From an uncultured Alphaproteobacteria bacterium (lineage in GTDB: Bacteria > Pseudomonadota > Alphaproteobacteria > Rhodobacterales > Rhodobacteraceae): a stretch of DNA of 64,000 nucleotides. The position numbers and the translations under genes are program-made. Under the pieces are notes generated by a model. The model was not told where the DNA came from, did not search any database, and saw only the letters and a program-made list of their open reading frames with translations. The number at the start of each line of letters is the position of its first letter. Position 1 is the first letter of the stretch. The stretch lies in the NCBI GenBank assembly GCA_902537215.1, contig CACBAM010000007.1:62001-126000 (forward strand), written 5' to 3'. Of the stretch, positions 35,534 through 44,269 are shown piece after piece.

Positions 35534-36835
35534 CTAAATATCCAAAGTATTTCTTTTTTCCCATTCTGAAAAATGTGCAGTGTAAGAATGCCATTCCTCC
35601 ATTTTGAGCTTAATAAATGAATCAGAAAAGAGTTTTCCTAGTCCCTCTTTAAAGCTTTTATCCTTATCAAAGGCACGCAACGCATCAAGTAGGTTTAATG
35701 GCAACTTTTCAGCCTTGGCAATTGCTTTTGCATCTTCATACATATTTGTATTTGAACGTTCCCCTGGATCTAATTTTTTTTCAACGCCATTTAAGCCCGC
35801 AGTAATGATGGCTGCCTGCAATAAATAGGGATTAGTAGCACCGTCTGGAAGCCTGAGTTCGAATCTTCCCGCATCGGGTACTCTTACCATGTGAGTTCTA
35901 TTGTTTTCTGTCCAAGTAATAGTATTTGGAGCCCAACTTGCTCCACTTAAAGTCCTTGGAGCGTTAATTCGTTTATAGGAATTTACAGTCGGGTTTGTAA
36001 TCGCAGCCATGGCCTTAGCGTGGCTAATGATACCTCCAAGAAAGTGTAGACCCTCTTTTGACAAACCAATATCTGACTTCTTACTAGCAAAAACATTTTT
36101 TTTAGCTTTTAAATCCCAAACTGATATATGAGCGTGACAACCATTACCTGTTAAACTTTCAATTGGTTTAGGCATAAAAGTCGCTCTAAGACCATGCTTC
36201 TCAGCAACGGATTTAACCATGAACTTGAAGAAAGAATGCTTATCTGCGGTTCGTAAAGCATCATCAAATTCAAAATTCATTTCAAATTGACCATTGGCAT
36301 CTTCATGATCATTTTGATACGGACCCCAACCCAATGCGCCAAGATAATCACAAATTTCGGCTATCACATCGTATCGGCGCATCAGAGCCTGTTGATCATA
36401 ACAAGGTTTTTCAGCATTATCGTATGGATCAGAAATAGCTGATCCATCAGGCGTCAAGAGAAAAAACTCAGCCTCTACGCCGGTCCTCACCCGCATGTTA
36501 CTCTTTTTTGCTCTATCAATAGCTTTGTTTAGAACATTTCTTGGTGCCTGCTCGACCAATTTGCCCTCCATCATGCAGTTACTTGCAAGCCAAGCAACAT
36601 CCTTTTTCCAAGGAAGTTTTATAACGCTCTGAGGGTCGGGCACTGCTAGCATATCTGGGTACGCAGGGGTCATATCTAGCCAACTAGCAAAGCCGGCAAA
36701 ACCGGCTCCATCTTTTTGCATATCAGATATAGCTGATGCAGGAACAAGCTTTGCTCTCTGTACCCCAAAAAGATCAGTATAAGTAACCATAAAGTATTTT
36801 ATTTTTTCTTTTTTTGCGTAATTCTTTAAATCCAT
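35534..36835 (-). CDS. Glutamine synthetase-like ligase, GlnT / gamma-glutamylmethylamide synthetase type
   Basis: A 433-residue glutamine-synthetase-fold ligase. It has the N-terminal beta-grasp part (VTYTDLFGVQRAKLVPA), metal-binding VEAEFFLL and DANGQFEMNF segments, the GNGCHAHIS motif (His for the gamma-carboxylate) and the NSYKRINAP and GRFELRLPD stretches. It lacks the adenylylation segment of GlnA. The length and WLDMTPAYPD region fit the GlnT group, which includes methylamine-using GMAS and type III glutamate-ammonia ligases. None of the other methylamine oxidation genes (mgs, mgd) are adjacent, so the amine is uncertain. Confidence 0.87.
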   Translation of the reverse strand: MDLKNYAKKEKIKYFMVTYTDLFGVQRAKLVPASAISDMQKDGAGFAGFASWLDMTPAYPDMLAVPDPQSVIKLPWKKDVAWLASNCMMEGKLVEQAPRNVLNKAIDRAKKSNMRVRTGVEAEFFLLTPDGSAISDPYDNAEKPCYDQQALMRRYDVIAEICDYLGALGWGPYQNDHEDANGQFEMNFEFDDALRTADKHSFFKFMVKSVAEKHGLRATFMPKPIESLTGNGCHAHISVWDLKAKKNVFASKKSDIGLSKEGLHFLGGIISHAKAMAAITNPTVNSYKRINAPRTLSGASWAPNTITWTENNRTHMVRVPDAGRFELRLPDGATNPYLLQAAIITAGLNGVEKKLDPGERSNTNMYEDAKAIAKAEKLPLNLLDALRAFDKDKSFKEGLGKLFSDSFIKLKMEEWHSYTAHFSEWEKRNTLDI

Positions 36836-36922
36836 TGTTTGTCTCCATTCATTACTTGAGGTAAGAACCTAATTTTTCTTACAAATCAACCTTATACCGC
36901 CAATAACATTTTCAGCAAAACA

Positions 36923-37705
36923 CTACGCAGCGGTTTTATAGAATTCTTCAATTGTAATATACCCTTCAACACCGTGAATTTTTTCGTGTTTGTTTCTATT
37001 AGCTTGAAGCAACTTCAATCGTTCATTTGTAAAACTTTCCCAGTCTGATGACATATCCTTATGCTCAACAATTTCAAAACCAACGTTAGCACAGGTATCT
37101 AAATAATCAGAATATTTTTCCAATGAATTTGCAAAGAGTTTCTTTTCTAACATTTCCTTATGAGAGCTCTCAAACCCGCTCCCAAAAGTAAGGTCTTCAA
37201 TGAAGAGCATCCCATTTTTATTCAACAAGTTAAAAAGTTTGTCAGTATATTTCTTTCGATAAGGAATATGGTATAAGGCTAACCAAGAAACAATTTTATT
37301 AAAACAAGCACTCTTTTGGGAAAAATTTAGAAAATCTTGGTTTATGTGTGTGACGAATCTTTGAAGGCCTGTTCTAAGTGTCAACTCCTTCCCGACCTCT
37401 GAATAATCTTGCTGTAGTTCCAAAGCGGAAACATACGCTCTTGTTTTATAAGCAATGTATCGAGATGGGCCTCCCCAGCCAGCCCCTACCTCCAAGACAT
37501 TATCATTTTCCTGAATATTAATAGTCTCTATAGCCTCTTGAACGCTTAACGTGCCATGATAGTGCAATTGGTCAAATTGATTTACGTCCTCTAGACTAAG
37601 CTTATCGTCCTCCGCATAACCGAGCGCTTTCAAATCTTTGAATATTCTGTAAGCATCAGAATAAAGTTTCATTTCTTTTATGTTATTCATATTAAATAAC
37701 AGCAC
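36923..37705 (-). CDS. SAM-dependent methyltransferase, phosphoethanolamine/sarcosine N-methyltransferase-like
   Basis: A 260-residue methyltransferase with motif I VLEVGAGWGGPSRYIA near residue 75 and an acidic residue in VSALELQQDY. Later features are NKIVSWLALYHIPYR and MLFIEDLTFG. The Tyr-rich N-terminal and FDQLHYHGTLSV region just before motif I recalls dimethylglycine/sarcosine- or phosphoethanolamine-type N-methyltransferases. It starts seven bases after the stop of the CMD gene and forms a same-strand run with it and the GST. Substrate is inferred only. Confidence 0.8.
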   Translation of the reverse strand: MLLFNMNNIKEMKLYSDAYRIFKDLKALGYAEDDKLSLEDVNQFDQLHYHGTLSVQEAIETINIQENDNVLEVGAGWGGPSRYIAYKTRAYVSALELQQDYSEVGKELTLRTGLQRFVTHINQDFLNFSQKSACFNKIVSWLALYHIPYRKKYTDKLFNLLNKNGMLFIEDLTFGSGFESSHKEMLEKKLFANSLEKYSDYLDTCANVGFEIVEHKDMSSDWESFTNERLKLLQANRNKHEKIHGVEGYITIEEFYKTAA

Positions 37706-37712
37706 TATTTCT

Positions 37713-38102
37713 TTAAATTAAATTCTCTTCTTCTAAAACCTTTCTTGCTACCCTAAAGCATTCCACAGCTTGTGGTACACCGCAATAAATACCAATAACG
37801 TGTATAATTGCCCGCAATTCATTTTTAGAAACTCCATTTTTTATGGCTCCTCTAAAATGTGTTTCCCACTCTGTCATTTTTCCAAGAGCACCAATCATTG
37901 AAAGATTCATCATTGATCGTGTTTTTGCGTCAATTGCTTCATCGCCCCAACCAAAACCCCAACACCAGGCTGTCATTGCTTCTTGAAAAGGTCGGGAGAA
38001 TTCGTCTGCTTCTTCCAGGTTTTTCTTTACATAATCCTCTCCAACCGTCGATACTCTCTGCTTTATACCCTTTTCAAATAGGTCCTCAGTAAAAATAGAC
38101 AT
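37713..38102 (-). CDS. Carboxymuconolactone decarboxylase family protein
   Basis: A 129-residue CMD/AhpD fold protein (all helical). The family region is AIDAKTRSMMNLSMIGALGK with ELRAIIHVIGIYCGVPQAVE. There is no CxxC motif, so it is not an AhpD-type reductant; it is nearer to PcaC-like decarboxylases or proteins of unknown function. A strong AAGGAGA ribosome site precedes the ATG. It is in a same-strand run with the GST (upstream) and methyltransferase (downstream). Confidence 0.85.
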   Translation of the reverse strand: MSIFTEDLFEKGIKQRVSTVGEDYVKKNLEEADEFSRPFQEAMTAWCWGFGWGDEAIDAKTRSMMNLSMIGALGKMTEWETHFRGAIKNGVSKNELRAIIHVIGIYCGVPQAVECFRVARKVLEEENLI

Positions 38103-38153
38103 AAATATTCTCCTTTTTATATAATTTTTATGGCACTTCTTGCTAACTGAAAT

Positions 38154-38762
38154 TCATAGCTTGTGAGATGATAACACTTTCTTTACCGCATCATCTTCTT
38201 TCATGTGAGAAATAAATTTACCTAAATTATCTTTATCATTAAGTAAATTATCTATACTAGGGTCCCATCGCGTTACCATATACAAATAATAATCCACTGC
38301 TGATTTGTTTTCCCCTAATAAATAAGGATTAAGTTTCATATTTATATAATTGTAAGCGGTTTCACGGTCTTGAGCGGCTAGCTTTCCAACATCCTCTGCA
38401 ACATCTTTAGGTGCATAACGGTGGGAGTAAAACTGTCTATGATATCCTGCATATATTGACGTCGCTATCATTGCTAAATACTGCCATAAAAGGTTACGCT
38501 GAGACGAGGAGCTGTGAGGAGCCAATTGAGGGAACTTTTCTATCAAATGGGTCACAATTGCTACTGTTTCAAATATGGTTTGCCCGTCTGGACAGACTAA
38601 AACTGGAATTTTTGAAAAAGGACTTATACTCTTAAATTCATCCTGCTGTGCCTCTTCGATAGATATATTTTTAAACTCATACTCAACATTTGCAGCAGTT
38701 AACAAAAACTCAGCGATCAATGATCCTGCCCTCGGACGCCCTATTACTACGTATTTTTTCAT
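38154..38762 (-). CDS. Glutathione S-transferase-like protein
   Basis: A 202-residue protein with the thioredoxin-like N-terminal domain (YVVIGRPRAGSLIAEFLL; KIPVLVCPDGQTIFETVAIV, the cis-Pro and glutathione-binding region) and a helical C-terminal domain. A Ser rather than Tyr occupies the likely catalytic position after the first strand (GRPRAGS). Conjugation or isomerisation of a small substrate is possible. It heads the run with CMD and methyltransferase genes and is divergent from the next operon. Confidence 0.85.
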   Translation of the reverse strand: MKKYVVIGRPRAGSLIAEFLLTAANVEYEFKNISIEEAQQDEFKSISPFSKIPVLVCPDGQTIFETVAIVTHLIEKFPQLAPHSSSSQRNLLWQYLAMIATSIYAGYHRQFYSHRYAPKDVAEDVGKLAAQDRETAYNYINMKLNPYLLGENKSAVDYYLYMVTRWDPSIDNLLNDKDNLGKFISHMKEDDAVKKVLSSHKL

Positions 38763-38846
38763 ACAATATTCCTTTCAGGGTGGTATTAATTTAAAGTATA
38801 TAAAGCAATTAAATATTAGAGTATAAAATCAGAAGATTATTAAAAG

Positions 38847-40145
38847 ATGTTTTTATATAATGAAGTTCAAAAAAAAGAAGCTAATCAAGAACGGGTAAGG
38901 GTTGGACTAATTGGCGCCGGTAAATTTGGATCCATGTTTTTATCTCAAGCACCGTTCACCATTGGTTTAGAAGTTAGTTCAATTGTCGATATCAGCGTAG
39001 AAAATGCTAAAAAAAATTGCAGAGATGTAGGCTGGACTGAAGAACAGATAGAGTCAGTATTATTTTTTGATAATTTGAAAAAGATGATCTCTCAGACCAA
39101 AATAGATGTATTGGTAGAAGCTACCGGAGATCCTGTAGAGGGAACAAAACATGCACTTATTGCTATAGAGCAAGGGTTGGATATTGTTATGGTAAATGTT
39201 GAGGCTGATGTGTTGAGCGGACCATATTTAACAAAAGAAGCGGAGAAGGCTGGTATTGTTTATTCTATGGCTTATGGCGATCAACCTGCTCTTACTACAG
39301 AACTCGTTGAATGGGCACGTGCTTCTGGGTTTCACGTGGTAGCAGCAGGCAAAGGAACAAAATATCTACCTGAATATCATTATAGTACACCCGATACCGT
39401 TTGGGATTACTATGGGTTAAATAGAGAAGAGGCTTTATCTGCCGGAATGAATAGTAGAATGTTTAATTCTTTTTTGGATGGAACAAAATCTGCCTTGGAA
39501 ATGGCTGCAATAAGCAACGCTACATTATTAAAACCACCTTCCAATGGCCTACAGTTTCCTCCAGCTGGAATGGACCATCTCTCTCATGTTTTGAGACCTC
39601 AAGTTGATGGAGGTATTTTAGAGTCATCTGGCACAGTTGAAGTCGTATCTTCTTTAGAAAGAGATGGAAGACCAGTTTCTAAAGACCTTAGGTGGGGCGT
39701 TTATGTAGTGCTTGAAGCAGCAAATGAATATGCAGCAAAATGTTTTACTCAATACGGAATGAATACAGATGATACAGGACGATATTCTTCAATGTACAAG
39801 CCATTTCATCTTATAGGCATGGAATTGAACACATCGATCTTCTCCGCTGCTATTTTAAAGAAAGCTACTGGATTCACGAAAGAATTTTCTGGAGATGTAA
39901 TTGCGACTGCAAAACAAAATCTAAAAAAAGGGCAATTATTGGATGGTGAAGGAGGGTTTACTGTTTGGGGAAAACTTTACCAAGCAAATTTTGCAAAACA
40001 AATAAATGGGCTACCGATAGGTCTCGCTAATAATGTTAAATTAAAGAGGAACATTGAAAAAGATAAACCAGTATGTTGGTCGGATGTCGACGTTGATATA
40101 AACTGTCCAGCGGTTAAGATACGAGAAAAAATAAAATTAAGCTGA
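38847..40145 (+). CDS. NAD(P)-dependent oxidoreductase of the homoserine-dehydrogenase-like/SAF group
   Basis: A 432-residue protein. The N-terminal Rossmann domain has VGLIGAGKFGSMFL near residue 20 and EATGDPVEGTKHAL near 95, as in Gfo/Idh or homoserine dehydrogenase-type enzymes. The central part has VNVEADVLSGPYL and AYGDQPAL; the C-terminal 70 residues contain a SAF-like fold (GDVIATAKQNLKKGQLL, GLANNVKLKRNI). Such proteins are annotated as SAF-domain dehydrogenases of unknown substrate. It starts a plus-strand run with two SDRs and an MFS carrier, which would suit a carbohydrate or hydroxyacid pathway. Confidence 0.8.
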   Translation: MFLYNEVQKKEANQERVRVGLIGAGKFGSMFLSQAPFTIGLEVSSIVDISVENAKKNCRDVGWTEEQIESVLFFDNLKKMISQTKIDVLVEATGDPVEGTKHALIAIEQGLDIVMVNVEADVLSGPYLTKEAEKAGIVYSMAYGDQPALTTELVEWARASGFHVVAAGKGTKYLPEYHYSTPDTVWDYYGLNREEALSAGMNSRMFNSFLDGTKSALEMAAISNATLLKPPSNGLQFPPAGMDHLSHVLRPQVDGGILESSGTVEVVSSLERDGRPVSKDLRWGVYVVLEAANEYAAKCFTQYGMNTDDTGRYSSMYKPFHLIGMELNTSIFSAAILKKATGFTKEFSGDVIATAKQNLKKGQLLDGEGGFTVWGKLYQANFAKQINGLPIGLANNVKLKRNIEKDKPVCWSDVDVDINCPAVKIREKIKLS

Positions 40146-40213
40146 AATAAAGATTACCTAAGCGCTAATTAATAAGTATCATTAAATATATTATAATTAC
40201 TAAGGGAGCTTTT

Positions 40214-40906
40214 ATGGCAGGGTCGGTATTGATTGTGGGCGTTGGTTTAGGCCTAAGCGCTTCATTAGCGCGACTGTTTCATTCTGAAAAGAAAACTATT
40301 TGTTTAGCATCAAGAAATACAGAAAAATTAGCATCACTTAAAGAGGAAACAAATGCTAACGTTTATACTTGTGATGCTTCTGACCCAATTCATGTAGAGG
40401 AGTTATTCAAGAAAACTGACGAGGTAATAGGAACTCCGGAAATTGTAATCTACAACCCTTCGGCTCGGGTTAGAGGGTCTATTGTAGACTTGGACCCTCA
40501 TGAAACTAAAAAAGCTATTGAAACAACGTGCTACGGAGGCTTTCTAGTTGCACAGCAAGCTGCAAAAAGAATGTTAAAAAAAGGAGAAGGAAATATCTTC
40601 TTAACCAGTGCATCAGCAGCAGTTAAGGGCTTCCCTCTCTCTTCAGTGTTTGCAATGGGAAAGTTTGGATTGAGAGGCCTAGCACAATCATTAGCAAGAG
40701 AACTGCATCCCCAAAACATACACATAGGCCATTTCGTTATTGATGGGGGCATAAGTGCAGCCCATCGTGAAGAGAGACAAGAAGACGGCTCTTACAAATT
40801 TTTAGATCCTGACGAAATCGCAAAAAGCTATTTGCATTTTTATCAACAACATAAAAGCTCCTGGTCTTGGGAAATTGAGTTGCGACCTTGGGTTGAAAAA
40901 TTTTAG
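40214..40906 (+). CDS. SDR-family protein with the catalytic tyrosine replaced
   Basis: A 230-residue short-chain dehydrogenase-fold protein. The cofactor loop is VGVGLGLSASLARL rather than TGxxxGIG, and the active-site segment reads SSVFAMGKFGL: K150 is kept, the YxxxK tyrosine is F146, with serine 132 or 134 upstream. A conventional SDR reaction is therefore doubtful; a relative that binds or acts with a different acid is possible. GGGAG six bases before the ATG is the ribosome site. It is followed by a regular SDR and an MFS carrier. Confidence 0.87.
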   Translation: MAGSVLIVGVGLGLSASLARLFHSEKKTICLASRNTEKLASLKEETNANVYTCDASDPIHVEELFKKTDEVIGTPEIVIYNPSARVRGSIVDLDPHETKKAIETTCYGGFLVAQQAAKRMLKKGEGNIFLTSASAAVKGFPLSSVFAMGKFGLRGLAQSLARELHPQNIHIGHFVIDGGISAAHREERQEDGSYKFLDPDEIAKSYLHFYQQHKSSWSWEIELRPWVEKF

Positions 40907-40928
40907 TTGCAATTAAAAAGTAAAAGAA

Positions 40929-41714
40929 GTGTCAGAGAATTTTAAAAAGAAAATATGCCTAATTACTGGGGCTCGAACGGGGATTGGTTTATCAATTGGT
41001 ATAACGCTAGCCAAAAATGGTTATAGAGTGATATTTTCGGGTCGGAAGCTAAATGATTGTAAAGACACCGTAAATCAGCTTGTGACAGACGGCTTTCAAG
41101 CAGTTGAATCTCCAATAAATTTATCAAACCTTTCTTCTTTGAAAGAGCAAACGGAGATGGCCTTATCAATTTGGGGAACTGTTGATATTTTAATCAATAA
41201 TGGTGCGGTAATTGAACCTATTACTTCGTTAGAAAAAATAGAATTACAAGACTTTGAGAAAGCAGTTAGGGTGAATTATTTAGCTCCGTCATTATTAATA
41301 TCATATTGTTGGAACAACCTTCTGAAAAATAGAGGAAAAGTCATAAATGTACTATCAGGCGCATCAATAAACGCAATAGAGGGTTGGACAGCCTATTGCT
41401 CAACAAAAGCCGCACTTCATATGATTAATCAACAAACACATCTTGAAGGTAACCAGTATGGTATCTCATCAATTGGACTAAGCCCTGGAATGGTTGACAC
41501 CGATATGCAAGGTAAAATTAGAGCTAGTGGGATAAATAGAGTCTCAAAAGTAAGAAAAGAAGACCTTATAAACTCAAAAAAAACGGGCTTATTTGCTTTA
41601 TGGTGTACTTCAAGTAACGCCAATGAATTTTCTGGGAAAATGATATCAGAGAATGATCAGATTGTTAGCGCTAAATACAATGCTTGGATAAATGCACAGA
41701 ATCTTAAGTTGTAA
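40929..41714 (+). CDS. Short-chain dehydrogenase (SDR)
   Basis: A 261-residue classical SDR starting at GTG. It has ITGARTGIGLSIG near residue 14, the NADP-type SGRKLNDCKD (arginine after strand 2), NNGAV near 93, Ser in VLSGAS, and YCSTK (Tyr and Lys) near 158-162. C-terminal SPGMVDTDM region is normal. It follows the tyrosine-less SDR by 22 bases, so the two may form a pair. Substrate unknown. The ribosome site is weak (AAAAGAA). Confidence 0.9.
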   Translation: MSENFKKKICLITGARTGIGLSIGITLAKNGYRVIFSGRKLNDCKDTVNQLVTDGFQAVESPINLSNLSSLKEQTEMALSIWGTVDILINNGAVIEPITSLEKIELQDFEKAVRVNYLAPSLLISYCWNNLLKNRGKVINVLSGASINAIEGWTAYCSTKAALHMINQQTHLEGNQYGISSIGLSPGMVDTDMQGKIRASGINRVSKVRKEDLINSKKTGLFALWCTSSNANEFSGKMISENDQIVSAKYNAWINAQNLKL

Positions 41715-41825
41715 CTTTTACATTAAGCACTTAAAATTTGACCATGGTGCCTTGCCTATCAATGGGCATACAATGTCTTGAGCCTTTTTAAATTGTGCAG
41801 AAAAGACTGTTTTAAAGGATAGAAA

Positions 41826-43040
41826 TTGAGCAGCGAAAATAGTGTAGCTAGAGATCCCCTTTATGGATGGGTAATGGTCATTTCTGTCTTTACTCTAACC
41901 GCTCTTTCATTTGGCACAATGGGTTCAATATCTGTTTTTTTAAAACCATTATCGAATGAATTCGGGTGGACACGCGCAAATACAGCTTTTGGCTACACTG
42001 TTGCGTCTTTAGGATCTGCATTTTTTGGTATAATTTGGGGTTATATTGCCGATAAATATGGAACAAGGCTTTTTGGCTTTTTTGCTACCTTCTTTATGGT
42101 CTCTTGCTTATTTTTATTGGGCAAGCAGAGTAGTATTCTCCATTTTTATACATTATATTTTTGTTTTGGTGCTTTTGGGAATGCTGTTGTTGGCTCCCCT
42201 CTTTATGCCAATGTGGGCTTTTGGTTTAAGAAAAATCCTGGCTTAGCAATTGGAATAACTGCGGCGGGTGGGGCAGCTGGCCAAGGGTTAATTCCTTTAT
42301 TGTCAACATATCTAATCAAGGCTTACGGATGGCAAGATGCGTATATGTATCTGTCCTACATATATCTTTTGATAATGGCTCCTTTTTCTTTCATGATCAA
42401 GGAGTCGCCATGGCGAGAAAGAGCTCGTATTGCCATAAAAGATGACTTCAGGGATTTTCCACTTAGTGAAAAAGAAGTTATTACCTGGATTTCGTGTGCT
42501 GTGATTTTTTGCTGTATATGCATGTCGGTACCTATCGTTCATTTAATACCCTTACTTACGGACGCTTCATTCTCAGAGGACTTTGCCGCGAGCGTTTTCC
42601 TTGTTCTAATGGTCTTTGGAATAGTTGGACGTATAATTAGTGGAAAACTTGGAGATATTTTTGGTGCCCTACCTACATATATTCTAATGTCTATCGGCCA
42701 AACAATTACGGTTCTTGGCTTCCCATACATAGATTTAAAAGTTGGCTTATTTATTCTTGCCGCAGCTTTTGGTTTTACATATTCCGGTGTAATGTCAGCA
42801 ATATTAGTCTGTGCAAGAATGATGGTATCGGCAAAGTTAGCTGGCAGAGCAATGGCCCTAGGTTCTTTTTTTGGTTGGGTAGGTATGGGCTTAGGTGGGT
42901 ATTTTGGAGGGTTACTTTTTGATATAAAAGGCGATTATACTTGGTCATTCCAGTTTGCATCGCTTATGGGGTCTGTTAATCTTTTAATTCTCTGGCAATT
43001 TCACTTACGAATAAAGGCTAAGCAAGTAGTGATCGCTTGA
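41826..43040 (+). CDS. MFS transporter, monocarboxylate/OFA type
   Basis: A 404-residue inner-membrane carrier with about twelve helices. GYIADKYGTRLFG near residue 70 is the MFS loop motif, and ISGKLGDIFGALP near 270 its repeat in the second half. The N-terminal WTRANTAFGYTVASLG is common in OFA/monocarboxylate porters. The start is TTG, supported by AAAGGAT just upstream. It follows two SDRs and a SAF-domain dehydrogenase and is likely to import their substrate. The M24 peptidase converges three bases downstream. Confidence 0.88.
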   Translation: MSSENSVARDPLYGWVMVISVFTLTALSFGTMGSISVFLKPLSNEFGWTRANTAFGYTVASLGSAFFGIIWGYIADKYGTRLFGFFATFFMVSCLFLLGKQSSILHFYTLYFCFGAFGNAVVGSPLYANVGFWFKKNPGLAIGITAAGGAAGQGLIPLLSTYLIKAYGWQDAYMYLSYIYLLIMAPFSFMIKESPWRERARIAIKDDFRDFPLSEKEVITWISCAVIFCCICMSVPIVHLIPLLTDASFSEDFAASVFLVLMVFGIVGRIISGKLGDIFGALPTYILMSIGQTITVLGFPYIDLKVGLFILAAAFGFTYSGVMSAILVCARMMVSAKLAGRAMALGSFFGWVGMGLGGYFGGLLFDIKGDYTWSFQFASLMGSVNLLILWQFHLRIKAKQVVIA

Positions 43041-43042
43041 AA

Positions 43043-44215
43043 TTAACTTATTACCGGCAACTCTTTTGTTGCTCTTTTTGTTAATAGAACTGGTCCATCC
43101 TTTGAAACAAAAATATTTTCTTCATGAACTATAATTTTTCCAGGTTTATACTCCATCGACGGCTCGATAGTGAGAACCATATTTTCCTGAATAATAGAGT
43201 TATCAAAAGATGAGATTGATGGTGGCTCGGTTAGTTGTAGCCCAACTCCATGACCATATCTACCTTCACCTTTAACCATAAAACCAAAGTCTTCAATTTT
43301 TTTGTTTATTTTTTTCCATACATCTTGTGTCTTTGCACCTGGCACTAAATTTTTAATGCCTTCCTCTGTTGCATGCCATAAGATTTCATGTGTTCTTTTG
43401 AGTTCGTCGGATACGGTTCCAATTGTAAAGTTTCTGTCAAAATCACAAAAATAACCATCATATGTTGCACCTGTATCTATAAAAAGGAAGTCTCCTGAAG
43501 AAATTAATTTATGTGTTGGATTTCCTATAATCTGAGAGACACCTCCTTTCCCCGACACAACCGGCAAATAGGGAATATTATCCGCTCCCCTCTTGAGAAT
43601 TTCTCTCTTCACTTTAATTGATGCACTCCGCTCGCTGTCGTTCACGGATATGATTGTGGGTAATATTTCAAACACTTCACTAACGATTTGCGCTACTTTT
43701 TCTATTTTTTTTATTTCATTAAAAGACTTAACCGTTCGAAGTGCCCAGATCAACGAGGTTCCATCAACAATATTAAACTTAAAGTTATTTCGGAGAAGAC
43801 CAAAATCTAATACCGGCATTCTGATACTCATCTCTTTTCCTAATTCCGCACCAATTGCTCCAAAACGACTTGGAAGAGACTCTAAGAGAGATTTTAAGGG
43901 AGAAATGTCATCTCCGTTGAAATTGGGAGATGCCCATGTATGAATATCTTCGACAAACGTTTTTTTGAAAATATTTTCACCAATATCAGGTATTATAGCT
44001 ATAGGAGTTCCAGAAAGTGGTAAGACTAGAAACCATGGTCTGGTAGGACTCTCCCAGAAGTTAGTATCAATACCAGTAAAATATCTTAGGTTTGATGGAA
44101 TGGTAATTAATAGAGCGTCGAGTTTATTTTGGTATAAAAGTTCTTGAGCTCTTTGAAGACGAATTTCAAATTCCTCATTTGAAAAACCATACTCTAGTGT
44201 TTTGGCATTTCTCAT
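43043..44215 (-). CDS. M24 family metallopeptidase (Xaa-Pro aminopeptidase-like)
   Basis: A 390-residue pita-bread metalloenzyme with an N-terminal creatinase-like domain (1-160; SNLRYFTGID) and a catalytic domain. The five metal ligands are visible: two aspartates in FIDTGATYDGYFCDFD, His in GRYGHGVGL, Glu in TIEPSME and Glu in VHEENI. The family includes Xaa-Pro aminopeptidases, creatinase, ectoine hydrolase and DMSP lyase DddP; I see no feature that fixes one of these. It lies upstream of nothing in the same operon except convergent MFS, and follows the amine-oxidising flavoprotein by 54 bases. Confidence 0.85.
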   Translation of the reverse strand: MRNAKTLEYGFSNEEFEIRLQRAQELLYQNKLDALLITIPSNLRYFTGIDTNFWESPTRPWFLVLPLSGTPIAIIPDIGENIFKKTFVEDIHTWASPNFNGDDISPLKSLLESLPSRFGAIGAELGKEMSIRMPVLDFGLLRNNFKFNIVDGTSLIWALRTVKSFNEIKKIEKVAQIVSEVFEILPTIISVNDSERSASIKVKREILKRGADNIPYLPVVSGKGGVSQIIGNPTHKLISSGDFLFIDTGATYDGYFCDFDRNFTIGTVSDELKRTHEILWHATEEGIKNLVPGAKTQDVWKKINKKIEDFGFMVKGEGRYGHGVGLQLTEPPSISSFDNSIIQENMVLTIEPSMEYKPGKIIVHEENIFVSKDGPVLLTKRATKELPVIS

Positions 44216-44269
44216 TCCCTAAGTTTAGATAAAAAATTATTCAATTGTCGATTAACTTTTACTTTTTAA

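Noticed and set aside
43043-44215. M24 gene as DMSP lyase DddP or ectoine hydrolase DoeA
   Set aside because: The metal ligands are shared by all M24 enzymes and the flanks do not match my memory of either; left as a family call.
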